Below are positions 17,091-26,880 of a stretch of 64,000 bases of DNA, piece after piece. Source of the DNA: Sediminibacterium sp. (GTDB lineage: Bacteria > Bacteroidota > Bacteroidia > Chitinophagales > Chitinophagaceae); NCBI RefSeq assembly GCF_030695065.1, contig NZ_JAUYTR010000021.1:141472-205471 (forward strand), given 5' to 3'. The notes beneath the pieces were generated by a model that was not told the origin of the DNA, made no database searches, and saw only the letters and a program-made list of their open reading frames with translations. Position numbers and translations under genes: made by a program. Position 1 is the stretch's first letter. Each line of letters starts with the position of its first letter.

Positions 17091-17918
17091 ATGAAATCTT
17101 GGTCGCTGGTATTGGTAGGATTAATTTACAGTGGGCTTTCATTTGGCGCACAAACAGATACTTTGGCTGTTCCAAGTGCTTCTATGAAGAAAAAAATTCC
17201 AACTGTTATTGTTTTACCTGAAGGGTATCAATCTGCTAAGCAATCATTTCCAGTAATTTATTTATTGCATGGGGCTGGTGGTAGTTATCGCAATTGGATT
17301 ACTCGGGTACCACATATTCAACAATTAGCTGATGAAAATAAAGTGATTATTGTTTGCCCAGATGGTGCTGTTACCAGTTGGTATTTTGATAGCCCAATTG
17401 ACAGTTCTATTCAATATGAAACATTCGTAGCAAAGGAATTGCCTGCTTATATTGACCAACAATATAAAACCATTGCTAATAGAAATGGCAGGGTTATAAC
17501 AGGATTGAGTATGGGTGGGCATGGTTCTTTATTTTTAGGCTTTAGACATTCTGGTACTTTTAGTGGTGCGGGAAGTATGAGTGGCGCATTACATGTTACC
17601 GTTATTAGGCAAGGCTACGGGGTAGAAAAAATATTGGGTGATACAGCAATAAATCGAAAATATTGGAATGATTGGAGTGTTTTAAATGCCATTGAACAAA
17701 AGCCAACAGATTCTTTGTCAATTATAATAGACTGTGGGGTTGAAGATCGTGTTTTGCCAATGAATAGAGCCGTTCATGAAAAAATGCAAAAGCTGAATAT
17801 TGCGCATGAATACACAGAGCGACCAGGAAACCATGATTGGAAATACTGGTCAAATGCAATTGATTACCAAGTGCTTTACTTTAGTAAGCATTTTAAAAGA
17901 ATGCTTAAACCTAGTTAG
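17091..17918 (+). CDS. Secreted esterase-D-like alpha/beta hydrolase, second copy
   Basis: A 275-residue paralogue of the preceding gene, six bases downstream. It keeps the signal peptide, LLHGAGGSYRNW, nucleophile Ser140 in GLSMGGHG, an Asp in DCGVEDR (214-220) and His248 in PGNHDWKYW. The two esterases share architecture and many blocks but are clearly more diverged than the two M1 peptidases. With the upstream genes it forms a run of exported hydrolases. It ends in a convergent junction with a glycosyltransferase gene, 24 bp apart. Confidence 0.9.
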   Translation: MKSWSLVLVGLIYSGLSFGAQTDTLAVPSASMKKKIPTVIVLPEGYQSAKQSFPVIYLLHGAGGSYRNWITRVPHIQQLADENKVIIVCPDGAVTSWYFDSPIDSSIQYETFVAKELPAYIDQQYKTIANRNGRVITGLSMGGHGSLFLGFRHSGTFSGAGSMSGALHVTVIRQGYGVEKILGDTAINRKYWNDWSVLNAIEQKPTDSLSIIIDCGVEDRVLPMNRAVHEKMQKLNIAHEYTERPGNHDWKYWSNAIDYQVLYFSKHFKRMLKPS

Positions 17919-17942
17919 TTTTGTGTGGGCGATTTTTAAAAA

Positions 17943-18863
17943 TCAATAACCTAGTAATCCTTTTAGTGCATCTATTCTAAATTGAATAATAGGTTTCATT
18001 TTAGTAGGATATCCTTGAAATAAATAGCCCAATGCTAATATTATTGATGCCCCAAATTTAAAGAGGTATTCTAGAATTTTAAAGTAGTACGTGGTTTGGC
18101 TGATTGTTTGTGTTCTCACTTTTTCGCCTCTACCAATTCCGCTTGCAACTCGATACATGTATTCAGGAGTTAACTTATGGGTTTCAACTACGTGGTCTAC
18201 AATAATCTCAGGGTGGTAATAAATGATTTTCCCCAATGCTTTAAGTTTTAAGAAAAACTCTTTGCCCTCACCACCAATTCTTAATGTGCCCTTAACCCCA
18301 GGTAATGCTGTATTAAATCCATTCACCAAATTAAAATCATCCCTTTTAATAATCATATTCGATTCTAAAGGATACTTATTTGGGCTAAAGACACATATCT
18401 CCTTACTGTAGTTAAAGTTTCCAACTAACGAAGAAACAAAATGGCTCATCCAAACTGGCTCAGAGGGGATATACTTGGGAATAATTCTTCCACCCAATCC
18501 TCCTGCATCTGCATGCGTTTTAAAAAAATCAATAATTAATGATAAGTAATTCGGATGTGCAATTGCGTCATCATCCATAAAACAGAGTAGGGGAGATTGA
18601 GCAATAGCAGCCCCTGTATTTCTTGCAAAAGAAGCCCCTTGTTTGGGCTCATTTAAATAAATGAAATGGGCATTTGTATGCGAAGCTATAAAATTGTTAC
18701 AAACGCTTTCAGTATTATCTGTGGAGTTGTTATTAACGACTATTACTTCATAGCAATCTTTATTGATTTGCTGATTATATAAACTTTCTAATGCAGCTGG
18801 TAAATAGACGGCTCTATTATAAGTACAGATTACTACCGATATTTCTAGTTTGCATTGGTTCAT
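17943..18863 (-). CDS. Family 2 glycosyltransferase
   Basis: A 306-residue GT-A fold transferase: ISVVICTYNRAVYLPAALES at the N-terminus, VVNNNSTDNTE, and the metal-binding FMDDDA (DxD) near residue 96. The C-terminus has one hydrophobic segment (IILALGYLFQG) that may contact the membrane. It probably adds sugar to a polysaccharide, glycolipid or glycoprotein; donor and acceptor are unknown. Its start overlaps the stop of the preceding GT4-type gene by four bases (ATGA), so the two are coupled. Confidence 0.92.
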   Translation of the reverse strand: MNQCKLEISVVICTYNRAVYLPAALESLYNQQINKDCYEVIVVNNNSTDNTESVCNNFIASHTNAHFIYLNEPKQGASFARNTGAAIAQSPLLCFMDDDAIAHPNYLSLIIDFFKTHADAGGLGGRIIPKYIPSEPVWMSHFVSSLVGNFNYSKEICVFSPNKYPLESNMIIKRDDFNLVNGFNTALPGVKGTLRIGGEGKEFFLKLKALGKIIYYHPEIIVDHVVETHKLTPEYMYRVASGIGRGEKVRTQTISQTTYYFKILEYLFKFGASIILALGYLFQGYPTKMKPIIQFRIDALKGLLGY

Positions 18864-19996
18864 TTAGGCAAATATAAAATGGATTCTCGAACTATATAAG
18901 CCCAGTTAAATGCTTTATAAAAGGCTTTTGGGGTTTCATGCATTTCAATGATGGGTAATTGAATCATGGCCCTTGCAAATTCATCCCAATTGTAGTCTTC
19001 TACTACAATTAGTTGATTGTTTAGCATATTTTGATTGAAGCCATCGCAACTTTTTTTGCATGCTATTACAATTAATCCACCAGCAACTGCATCTGTAATT
19101 TTGGTTTTAACACCAGTACCTAAAGTAATGGGGCAAATAAAGCAGTGGGCACCTTGATTGTACAATTCAATATGTTCCACAAAGCCTTTAAATATAATAG
19201 TGGGGCAAGCTAATAGCTGTGCTTCCCAATTGGGTTTAATTTGCACTCCACAAATTATGATTCGATAATTTAACCTAGCTTGATTAAGCCTTGGAACTAG
19301 TTCATTTAAAATGATATAAAGCGCATCTTCATTGGGTATATAATCTAGGGTTCCATTAAATAAAAACAGCTTCGTTTCAACTGAAAGTGAATGGTTGTTC
19401 AAAATAGAATTCCTGCTTTCATTTTTTTCAAATTGACTATATGGTTCTTCTATAAAAGTTCCATACGGTATAGTATAAGAAATGGTTGCATTAACTTTCC
19501 AATGTTCAATGGCATATAGTCGTTCTTCGTCGGAAATAAAAAAATTACGATCTGCATGTTGAAGTACCCATTTTTCATACACTTCATATAATTGCCATCC
19601 CCATCTACCCATATCTCTAAAACGGAATGCCTCTAAATTGGCAGATTTAATGATTAATTTTCTACCCGTTAAGAAACGGAGTAAAATACCCAGCCAGCCA
19701 TAATAGCTGTGATCTATTATGATGATATCTATTTTTTCTTTTTTGATTATTTGAACCAATTTAAAACAATAAAATAGGTTCAGAAATCCATACCAATGAT
19801 TAAATAAGAAAGGAAGCACGTTCAACTCCTTTTCAGATAAAACGGCTTCCTTGTTATCTTTTGAAACAGCTAAAACAACTTTTGTTTGTTTGGCTAGTTC
19901 CTTGTAATAGTCAACAATATATTTTTGTCCACCCATTAAAGCGGGGAACACTTTAAATGAAACTATTCCCAGCACGCTGGGCTTTTTAGGGAGCAT
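18860..19996 (-). CDS. GT4-like glycosyltransferase
   Basis: A 378-residue protein with two Rossmann-like halves: the N-terminus has the MGGQKYIVDYY acceptor-side loop, and the C-terminal half has LFNGTLDYIPNEDAL, GFVEHIELY and the PITLGTGVKTKITDAVAGG block typical of GT-B glycosyltransferases. The last contains the E/D-type nucleotide-sugar region in a variant form. The gene overlaps YfhO upstream at a TAATG junction and the GT2 downstream at ATGA. Together they look like a small glycan-assembly unit; specificity is not readable. Confidence 0.88.
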   Translation of the reverse strand: MLPKKPSVLGIVSFKVFPALMGGQKYIVDYYKELAKQTKVVLAVSKDNKEAVLSEKELNVLPFLFNHWYGFLNLFYCFKLVQIIKKEKIDIIIIDHSYYGWLGILLRFLTGRKLIIKSANLEAFRFRDMGRWGWQLYEVYEKWVLQHADRNFFISDEERLYAIEHWKVNATISYTIPYGTFIEEPYSQFEKNESRNSILNNHSLSVETKLFLFNGTLDYIPNEDALYIILNELVPRLNQARLNYRIIICGVQIKPNWEAQLLACPTIIFKGFVEHIELYNQGAHCFICPITLGTGVKTKITDAVAGGLIVIACKKSCDGFNQNMLNNQLIVVEDYNWDEFARAMIQLPIIEMHETPKAFYKAFNWAYIVRESILYLPK

Positions 19997-22488
19997 TATG
20001 CTGATTTCGTTTTTTTGAAACCGGTGATAATTGCCCCTAATAATAGTAACCAGATAATAACAGATGATCCTACTGCTGCTTTAGAACCTATTGCATAAGA
20101 AGTAGGTTCAAACTTGAATTCGATGGTATGTTCACCAGCAGGAATTTCCATTCCTCTTAATACATAGTTGGTTTGCAAAATGGCAGATTCTTTTCCATCA
20201 ATAAATGCTTTCCATCCAGCATCATAAAATACTTCACTAAAAACCGCAAACTGATTGGCACTAGATTTATACTGATAAGTTGCAGCGTCATTTTCGTTCT
20301 TTAATAATTGAATACTTGCTGTACTATCATATTTAATGGCACCAATTCTAGTTTTGTCTTTTTGATCTAATAAAGCGGTTTCTGAAGGATTAAAATCGCT
20401 AATTGATTTCATAATAGCGGCAGGTCCTTCCTTAAATTCAACCGATTTTACCAACCATGCTGCACCCAGCGCATTGGGGTTTTGCTGAACGGTTGCTTGA
20501 CCAGTTTGTGGATCAGGCATGATCAGGTATTTGGTATTCAGCATATTCAAAGCAGGCATACAATTGGGAAACTTAAAAAATTGATTTTCTATTAAATCTT
20601 GGTAGATGCTCAATTTTGCTGGGTGGTATCCACCCACCGATTTATGAAAATATGCAGTAAGTGCACCACCATTAAATGCAGCAGAAACTCCTTGGGTTAA
20701 GTTTAATACCCTATAATAGCCGGTATCTTTTAATATCTGCTGGTCAGCTGCAGATGGGGCAAAATTATTCTCATATTCTGCAGCATCTTGGTAATTATCA
20801 GCATTCAGGTATTTGCTATTAATCCCAAATACATCAATCATTGCAAATATGCCTATGATAGCTGTGACGATGATTGGATTAATTTTTTGTTTGATGGCGG
20901 CAAACACCGCAGCTCCAGCCACTGCACAGAATAATAGGGTTCTTAATAAGTCTCCCAACACCAAACTTTTTCTATCTTCTCTTAACCCATCAACAAACGA
21001 TTTCACTGGGGCTTCAATTTGAGCACGCTGCGTAGCATCGGGTATTTTGCTAATTTGATCCATTAACATTTTATCGCCTGAATTACTAAAGTCTGCAGTT
21101 AAATAAACCAATAAGGCAATTCCAAAAACAGCAGCAACTGCCATTAATCCTTTCTTATATTTTTCCCAAAGCAAGGTTTTGTTTTCTTCGGTAATAATGG
21201 TATTTAGAGACAATGCGGCCAACATACAAAGCAAGAAAGTGGGAACAACCAAAATCATACTTGGAGCTCTAAACTTATCGTAAACAGGTAAGTATTTGAG
21301 CATGGCAATATTGAATCCCTCTAAATATTTGCCCCAACTCAGCATCAAGGTGAATACAATGGCAGCCCCCATCCAATAAGTATATTTTTTATCTACGATC
21401 ACAAATCCAATCAATGCTAAAAAGCAAATAATTGCGCCTGCATAAGGAGGGCCAGATGTACCAACACCATCAATCCCCCCCCAATAAAATTGGATATACC
21501 CTTGTATTTGCTGGGCCAACTCTTGTGGCATTTGTTGCAATGCTGCAACGGCTTGAGACTTTTCTTGTGCCACTTCTAGTTGGTTACTGCTACCTCCATA
21601 AAATCGGGGGAACATCATCACCAATGGTTCTGTTTTATAAACACTATAGCTTAATGCATAATCTTTGCTAAGACCAGTCTTGGTTACATTGGTTGTACTG
21701 TCTGCTAATACACTTCCCCCTCTAATTGTTTTTTTTGCATATTCATAAGTGGTAAACAGTGTAACTGCATTCACCAAGATTCCTAATACTGCAGCCATAA
21801 TTGCTAACCCTGCTGATTTACCTAAATGCTTCCAGTCTTTTGCTTTAATACAGGTAACTGCAAAAGCAACACTCATAAATAATATGATCAAAAACCCATA
21901 GTAAGTAATTTGTAAATGGTTTGCGCCTAGTAGGAGTGCAGTAAATAGTGCCGTCAAAGCCGTGCCCGCAATATATCTTTTATTGTAAATCAAAATCAAT
22001 GATCCAATTACTGCTGGCAAATAGGCAATGGCATTCATTTTAGTGTCATGCCCCGCTGCAAGTATTATTGGATTATAAGTTGCATAAGTGTATGCCAATG
22101 CGCTAAAAATGCCTATATATGCATTGATACTTAACACTTGCGTTAAGAAGTAAAAACACAAACAAGCCAAAAAGAAAACACCAACGGGTTTGGGCAAACC
22201 TAATAAAATGATATCGCCTAAATACCCTACAGAAACGGGGTTTTCACTTATGCCAGTTATTTGATAAGCGGGCATTCCTCCAAACATACCATTGGTCCAA
22301 AGAGGGAAATGACCAGTGCGCTCTTTTGCCTGAAATGAATTTTGAGCCATCCCTTTCCATTGGGTTACATCGTGTTGCTGCAATACTTTTCCTTCCAATG
22401 CTGGCTTACAATAAATAAGGGCAACTAATAAGAAAATCACCACTGCAAGTGCGTGTGGCATTAAGGCTTTCCAATTGATCCTGTTCAT
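19996..22488 (-). CDS. YfhO-like large membrane protein
   Basis: An 830-residue protein with about a dozen membrane segments, PALEGKVLQQHD near the start, and a C-terminal periplasmic domain (DAGWKAFIDGKE, LRGMEIPAGEHTIEFKFEP) typical of the YfhO family. In Firmicutes YfhO is linked to lipoteichoic-acid glycosylation; in Bacteroidota the role is unproven, but a GT-C-like lipid-linked glycosyltransferase is likely. The frame extends upstream only to a TTG, so I used the ATG at 22488. The stop overlaps the next glycosyltransferase start at TAATG. Confidence 0.9.
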   Translation of the reverse strand: MNRINWKALMPHALAVVIFLLVALIYCKPALEGKVLQQHDVTQWKGMAQNSFQAKERTGHFPLWTNGMFGGMPAYQITGISENPVSVGYLGDIILLGLPKPVGVFFLACLCFYFLTQVLSINAYIGIFSALAYTYATYNPIILAAGHDTKMNAIAYLPAVIGSLILIYNKRYIAGTALTALFTALLLGANHLQITYYGFLIILFMSVAFAVTCIKAKDWKHLGKSAGLAIMAAVLGILVNAVTLFTTYEYAKKTIRGGSVLADSTTNVTKTGLSKDYALSYSVYKTEPLVMMFPRFYGGSSNQLEVAQEKSQAVAALQQMPQELAQQIQGYIQFYWGGIDGVGTSGPPYAGAIICFLALIGFVIVDKKYTYWMGAAIVFTLMLSWGKYLEGFNIAMLKYLPVYDKFRAPSMILVVPTFLLCMLAALSLNTIITEENKTLLWEKYKKGLMAVAAVFGIALLVYLTADFSNSGDKMLMDQISKIPDATQRAQIEAPVKSFVDGLREDRKSLVLGDLLRTLLFCAVAGAAVFAAIKQKINPIIVTAIIGIFAMIDVFGINSKYLNADNYQDAAEYENNFAPSAADQQILKDTGYYRVLNLTQGVSAAFNGGALTAYFHKSVGGYHPAKLSIYQDLIENQFFKFPNCMPALNMLNTKYLIMPDPQTGQATVQQNPNALGAAWLVKSVEFKEGPAAIMKSISDFNPSETALLDQKDKTRIGAIKYDSTASIQLLKNENDAATYQYKSSANQFAVFSEVFYDAGWKAFIDGKESAILQTNYVLRGMEIPAGEHTIEFKFEPTSYAIGSKAAVGSSVIIWLLLLGAIITGFKKTKSA

Positions 22489-22527
22489 AGAATTTAAAAT
22501 ATGCAGCAAACCTAATAACTTTATGGT

Positions 22528-22812
22528 ATGAGACCACTTTTATTTGCCACAAGAATGGCTTTTATCTGTAATATGCTATTTATTTTATGTTTAATCGTGC
22601 AAAGAACCTATGATTTTATACCCAATAAAGACCTTAGTGCTATGGTTGTATTATTGGGTTGGATTGTAGCCCCTATACAGAATTTGATTGCGAACATTTG
22701 GTATGGATTGGTGTTAGTCAGTAAATCAACTATACGTTTGCCACTGTGGATAGCAGTGACTAATATGGTATTATTGATTATCCAATTTATTGTATTTATA
22801 ATACTCCCTTAG
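22528..22812 (+). CDS. Small membrane protein of unknown function
   Basis: A 94-residue protein with three hydrophobic segments and no recognisable motif. It starts 39 bp from the divergent YfhO gene and ends in a TAGTG overlap with the queuosine-transporter gene, so the two are translationally coupled. The real coding status is supported by this coupling and by the lack of a better frame. No function can be proposed from sequence. Confidence 0.7.
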   Translation: MRPLLFATRMAFICNMLFILCLIVQRTYDFIPNKDLSAMVVLLGWIVAPIQNLIANIWYGLVLVSKSTIRLPLWIAVTNMVLLIIQFIVFIILP

Positions 22813-23594
22813 TGATAAGTAAAATATTAAATGATCGCCCAACTAAACTTTTCTTGGGTATAACCGCCTTCTTCGTAGCAAATGCTTTAATTGCGGAATG
22901 TATAGGCGGTAAAATTTTTTCTCTCGAAAAGTTATTGGGTATTGAACCCTTCAACTTTAGCCTTTTCGGCCAATCTGGGTTGGCATTTAATCTTACTTGT
23001 GGGGTGCTTTTATGGCCGCTGGAATTTGTAATCACCGATATCGTAAATGAATATTATGGCCCCAAGTCGGTAAAACGAATTAGCTATACTGCAGTAGTAT
23101 TAATATTATATGCCTTTATTATGTTTTATGCTGCTATGGAAATTCCACCCGCCGATTTTTGGGTAGGATCTGGATTAGACAAAGGGATACCCAATATGCA
23201 GTTGGCTTTTGGTGGCATTTTTGGTCAGGGTATGTGGATTATAGTAGGAAGTTTAACGGCCTTCTTAGTAAGTCAAATAGTAGATGTGACTGTTTTCCAT
23301 AAAATCAAAAAAGCCACAGGAGAAAAATGGGTTTGGTTAAGGGCTACAGGGTCAACTTTGGTTTCTCAAATGGTAGACAGTTTTGTGGTTTTATTTATTG
23401 CTTTTAAAATTGGAAATGGTTGGAGCTGGCAATTGGTCTTGGCAATAGGGGTAGTGAATTATATGTATAAGTTTACTATGGCAATTTTATTGACCCCATT
23501 GATTTATTTTATTGAGAAAAAAATAGAGAATTACGTTGGCAAAGAAACTGCTTATAAAATGAAAAGGGAAGCAATGGGATTGGCCAATGAATAA
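22812..23594 (+). CDS. yhhQ: YhhQ-family queuosine precursor transporter
   Basis: A 260-residue protein with about six or seven membrane segments. The motifs FFVANALIAECIGGKIF, WPLEFVITDIVNEYYG and STLVSQMVDSFVVLFIAF match the YhhQ/VUT (formerly DUF165) family, which imports 7-cyano- or 7-aminomethyl-7-deazaguanine for queuosine in tRNA. The start is GTG at 22812, overlapping the stop of the small membrane protein; there is no in-frame ATG nearby upstream of the first membrane segment. No tgt or queA is in the window. Confidence 0.92.
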   Translation: MISKILNDRPTKLFLGITAFFVANALIAECIGGKIFSLEKLLGIEPFNFSLFGQSGLAFNLTCGVLLWPLEFVITDIVNEYYGPKSVKRISYTAVVLILYAFIMFYAAMEIPPADFWVGSGLDKGIPNMQLAFGGIFGQGMWIIVGSLTAFLVSQIVDVTVFHKIKKATGEKWVWLRATGSTLVSQMVDSFVVLFIAFKIGNGWSWQLVLAIGVVNYMYKFTMAILLTPLIYFIEKKIENYVGKETAYKMKREAMGLANE

Positions 23595-23600
23595 AGGTGT

Positions 23601-24152
23601 TTACGCAACTGCACTTTTAGAAAGTGAACCCGAATTGTTAGGGTCTAAATGATCAATAATATAATCATAGTGTTCTCTTTCCAATCTTTTTTGGTCTACT
23701 CTATGTTTTACTAAAACGCTCACCCCATAAATAAGATAAGCTGCTTGAATATATACAAGTAGTTGAAAAATGCCCAATGCCAGTGTGTTATAATAAGACC
23801 ATTTTTTATATGCAGGCAATTCACCCATATAGTATCTCCACTTAATATTTATGGGTAACGCATATGTATAAATAAAGAGTATAGTGGCTATTAATAAACA
23901 AGAAAAGAATACATGTGCCCAAGAAGCAAAAAAGCTTCTCTGTCCTAAGTCTCTTAAAACGGAATGCATCATAAAAGGGATAAGCATTACCAATAAACTG
24001 ATACCAATTAGAGTGGGGAACGTTAAAATATAATAATTATCGTCTAAGTACAGCAATGCCACATCGCTGTAAGCAGCGTAGTTGGCCAATAGGCCAAATA
24101 GTATAGGTACCGCCCAGAGTAAGTTCTCTGCACGGATGAGTCTTGCTGTCAT
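23601..24152 (-). CDS. Membrane protein of unknown function
   Basis: A 183-residue protein with four strong hydrophobic segments (about 10-28, 41-62, 78-98, 123-145) and a polar C-terminal tail with a basic HRVDQKRLEREH stretch. I do not recognise the family. It is convergent with the queuosine transporter (6 bp apart) and divergent from trmH (111 bp), so it is probably a single-gene unit. No cofactor or catalytic motif is visible. Confidence 0.75.
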   Translation of the reverse strand: MTARLIRAENLLWAVPILFGLLANYAAYSDVALLYLDDNYYILTFPTLIGISLLVMLIPFMMHSVLRDLGQRSFFASWAHVFFSCLLIATILFIYTYALPINIKWRYYMGELPAYKKWSYYNTLALGIFQLLVYIQAAYLIYGVSVLVKHRVDQKRLEREHYDYIIDHLDPNNSGSLSKSAVA

Positions 24153-24263
24153 AGGGTTGACGAACGGGTACAGTACAAAAATATATTAATAATTCAAGAC
24201 TAAATTGCAATTTTGCTCTAATTCATCCCTATTTACCTTAAAATACCAACCTGTTTGTACCGA

Positions 24264-24854
24264 ATGACACCTGAAAGAGCTCGAAAATTAGACGAAGTAA
24301 TTAATAAACGCCAGAATGGCCTTACTGTGGTTATGGAAAATGTGCATGATCCCCATAATATTTATGCGGTGATGAGAACTTGTGACGCAGTTGGCATTCA
24401 AGATATTTATGTCTTGAATACAGAATTGCCTAAGGATGGATATTTTGGAATTAAAAGCAGTAGTAGCGCCAATAAATGGCTGACCATTCATTCATTTAAC
24501 AATGTTAAAGATTGCTTTGCCGAATTACGAACAAAATACCAATCCATTTATACTACCTACTTGGGGGAATCAAGTAAGTCGGTCTATGATATCAATTTCA
24601 CTAATAGTATTGCCTTAGTTTTTGGCAATGAACACAAAGGCGTTTCAAAAGAAGCCAGAGACTTGGCGGATGGCAATTTTATTATACCCCAAGTTGGAAT
24701 GATTCCTAGTTTAAATATTTCTGTAGCCTGTGCAGTTGCTATCTATGAAGCTTTCAGGCAAAGAAAAGTAGCTGGATTATATGACCAAAATGCGCAGCCG
24801 CATCCAGCTGCTGCAGAAATAAAATCTTTATGGGCAAGTTTCTCAGCTAGTTGA
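24264..24854 (+). CDS. trmH: tRNA (guanosine-2'-O-)-methyltransferase TrmH-like
   Basis: A 196-residue SPOUT methyltransferase. The N-terminus TPERARKLDEVINKRQNGLT closely follows the TrmH pattern, ending MENVHDPHN with motif 1; the C-terminal knot has LVFGNEHKGVS and IPQVGMIPSLNISVACAVA, which bind S-adenosylmethionine. TrmH methylates G18 of many tRNAs. The frame extends three codons to a TTG, but the ATG at 24264 matches the family N-terminus. The 3' end overlaps the convergent YihY gene by 12 bp. Confidence 0.92.
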   Translation: MTPERARKLDEVINKRQNGLTVVMENVHDPHNIYAVMRTCDAVGIQDIYVLNTELPKDGYFGIKSSSSANKWLTIHSFNNVKDCFAELRTKYQSIYTTYLGESSKSVYDINFTNSIALVFGNEHKGVSKEARDLADGNFIIPQVGMIPSLNISVACAVAIYEAFRQRKVAGLYDQNAQPHPAAAEIKSLWASFSAS

Positions 24855-25793
24855 TTCTTGTAGTTTTTTCCTTTGTGCAGCATGTTGGGTTAAATAGGTA
24901 ATGCTTACATTTAATTCAAACCCAATTAATAGAATTAGAGAATTGATGTATGCAAGAATCATTAAGATCATAATAGTACCTATTGATCCGTACACCTTAT
25001 TATAATTTCCAAAATTATTAACCCAATACGAAAACAATAACGTAGTACTTAATATAAGTGCTGTAGCTAAAAGGGAACCAGGCGAAACCAGCTTCCACCT
25101 GATTTTTACGGATGGGGCATATTTATAAATAAAAGCAATTCCATAAAAGAATAATCCAATAATCACTATCCATCTTATACTGTTTAGCCAAGCTAGATTT
25201 GATTTTTTAAGTCCTAGTAGTTTGCGTAGCAAATAGGTGAGTTGTTCTTGCCCTAATAAAATTAAGGTAGAAGCAATAAGTAGTAAAATGATTATTGTAG
25301 TTAGTTGTATGGCCTTCCAACGCTGGTGAAGAAAAAATCTTTTGTGCTCCATAATGGACCTGTCAAAAGTAATAATGAGAGACATCATTGCATTAGAAGC
25401 ATAATAAACCACTAATAAAAATCCAAATGAAAATACCCCTAAACTTCTCTGCATTAGGTCGTCCATTAAATTGGCAATAATTTTATAGGTGTTCGAGTTG
25501 GGGCTTATGTCTTCAAATAACCCAAGCATTTGTTGCTTAATATTTAGAAATTCAGGAAAATAGGGTAGAATTGAAAACAAGAATAATATGGTTGCTGGAA
25601 GCGCCATAATTAAATTGAAAGAAATAGCGGCAGCTCTTTCATTTAATCCAATTTTGTTTACTTGTTTTATAAAGAAAACAACTACATCGTAAAAAGGAAT
25701 GCCTTGGAACCCCGGAATATACAATGCTTTGCTTTTTCGAATAACAAAAGCAATAGGAGGCCAATTCAGTATAATTCTTTCGAGTTTAGTCAT
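24843..25793 (-). CDS. YihY/BrkB-family inner-membrane protein
   Basis: A 316-residue protein with about six membrane segments and the family landmarks LNERAAAISFNLIMALPATI and the late GSIGTIMILMILAYINSLILL. YihY family members were once called ribonuclease BN but are membrane proteins with no accepted function. It starts 1 bp after the MltG stop, on the same strand, so the two are probably co-transcribed, linking it to envelope growth. Short basic termini should face the cytoplasm. Confidence 0.9.
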   Translation of the reverse strand: MTKLERIILNWPPIAFVIRKSKALYIPGFQGIPFYDVVVFFIKQVNKIGLNERAAAISFNLIMALPATILFLFSILPYFPEFLNIKQQMLGLFEDISPNSNTYKIIANLMDDLMQRSLGVFSFGFLLVVYYASNAMMSLIITFDRSIMEHKRFFLHQRWKAIQLTTIIILLLIASTLILLGQEQLTYLLRKLLGLKKSNLAWLNSIRWIVIIGLFFYGIAFIYKYAPSVKIRWKLVSPGSLLATALILSTTLLFSYWVNNFGNYNKVYGSIGTIMILMILAYINSLILLIGFELNVSITYLTQHAAQRKKLQESTS

Positions 25794-25794
25794 A

Positions 25795-26874
25795 CTATGG
25801 TTTTTCAGCCCTTTTTTTCAACATATAATCATCTAATTTTTTCTGGTATTCTTTTGCTTTGGCATTGTGTTCTTCGTAATTATTGCTAAAATGGTGATAG
25901 CCACTAAAATCACTCTTTGCTACAAAATAAATATAGTCTGTTTGAGGCGCATCTAACACAATATCAATGGTTTTAGGTGAAGGGGTACATATAGGTCCCG
26001 GTGGTAAGCCTTTAACTTTGTAGGTGTTGTATGGGGAAGGGTTGGTTAAATACTTTTCATAAATACGCGTAATGGTAAAATCATTCATTGCATATTTGAT
26101 GGTTGGACATGCTTGCAAAGGCATTTGTTTTTTTAATCGATTGAGATAAACACTCGCAATTTTGTATTTATCTGCATCATAGTTGGTTTCTTCATCTACA
26201 ATAGAAGCAAGAATATACACTTGCTCGGGTGTCATTTTTATAGCTGCTGCTTTTTGAAGTCTATTATTTTTCTCCCAGAAATTTTTAGATCCGGTACTTA
26301 GTTTCTGAAGTATGGTCTTCATAGACGCATCTGCAAAATAGTTATAAGTGTCGGGTATTATTTTGGTAAATAATAAAGTGGTGTCTGAATTAATTTCTGC
26401 TAATGAATCATTAGAGCTTAAATAGTCCATAACTGTGCTAGAATCGGTCATAAACTGTTTGCTGATTAACTTAGCTAACTCTGCCTTGGTTCTAACTCTA
26501 TTGATGACTAATTTAACTTCTGCCAGCCTGCCATTCTTAAGCATTCTAACAATATCTAAGATGCTTTGACCTTTCTTTATTTCGTACCTGCCTGGTTTCA
26601 TTTTATCCCAAATATTAAAAGGGGCGCCAGCTATTCCTAAAAGACTATTAAATCTTAGAATACCTGCATCTTCAAAAACTTTTAAAACCGCAGATTTTTG
26701 GGTATTGTCCTTTTCAATAGTTACCATTCTGCTTTTTTCATTAAATGCCGTTGCAGATAAAGCAAAAAGCCAATAGGTAATAAAAGCAATTAAAACAATT
26801 GCTAAAGTAATAAAGAGGAAAGTTTTTTTAGACCTACTGGTTGCTTTGGGAGGTGATTGTTTTTTTCGAGCCAT
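25795..26874 (-). CDS. mltG: Endolytic murein transglycosylase MltG
   Basis: A 359-residue protein with a basic N-terminus, one membrane anchor (about 18-40), a LysM-like region and a YceG domain. The catalytic glutamate is in ASIVDEETN near residue 229, followed by the conserved NRL, LQACPTIKYA and NPSPYNTYKVKGLPPGPI blocks. MltG cuts nascent peptidoglycan strands in the periplasm and sets their length. It is 1 bp upstream of YihY and follows the secG terminator, so it probably starts its own transcript. The family length and motifs are normal. Confidence 0.95.
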   Translation of the reverse strand: MARKKQSPPKATSRSKKTFLFITLAIVLIAFITYWLFALSATAFNEKSRMVTIEKDNTQKSAVLKVFEDAGILRFNSLLGIAGAPFNIWDKMKPGRYEIKKGQSILDIVRMLKNGRLAEVKLVINRVRTKAELAKLISKQFMTDSSTVMDYLSSNDSLAEINSDTTLLFTKIIPDTYNYFADASMKTILQKLSTGSKNFWEKNNRLQKAAAIKMTPEQVYILASIVDEETNYDADKYKIASVYLNRLKKQMPLQACPTIKYAMNDFTITRIYEKYLTNPSPYNTYKVKGLPPGPICTPSPKTIDIVLDAPQTDYIYFVAKSDFSGYHHFSNNYEEHNAKAKEYQKKLDDYMLKKRAEKP

Positions 26875-26880
26875 AAAGTA

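Noticed and set aside
17926..17945. GATTTTTAAAAATC as a terminator between the esterase and glycosyltransferase
   Set aside because: The palindrome has no loop and only A/T pairs apart from the ends, so a stable hairpin is unlikely.
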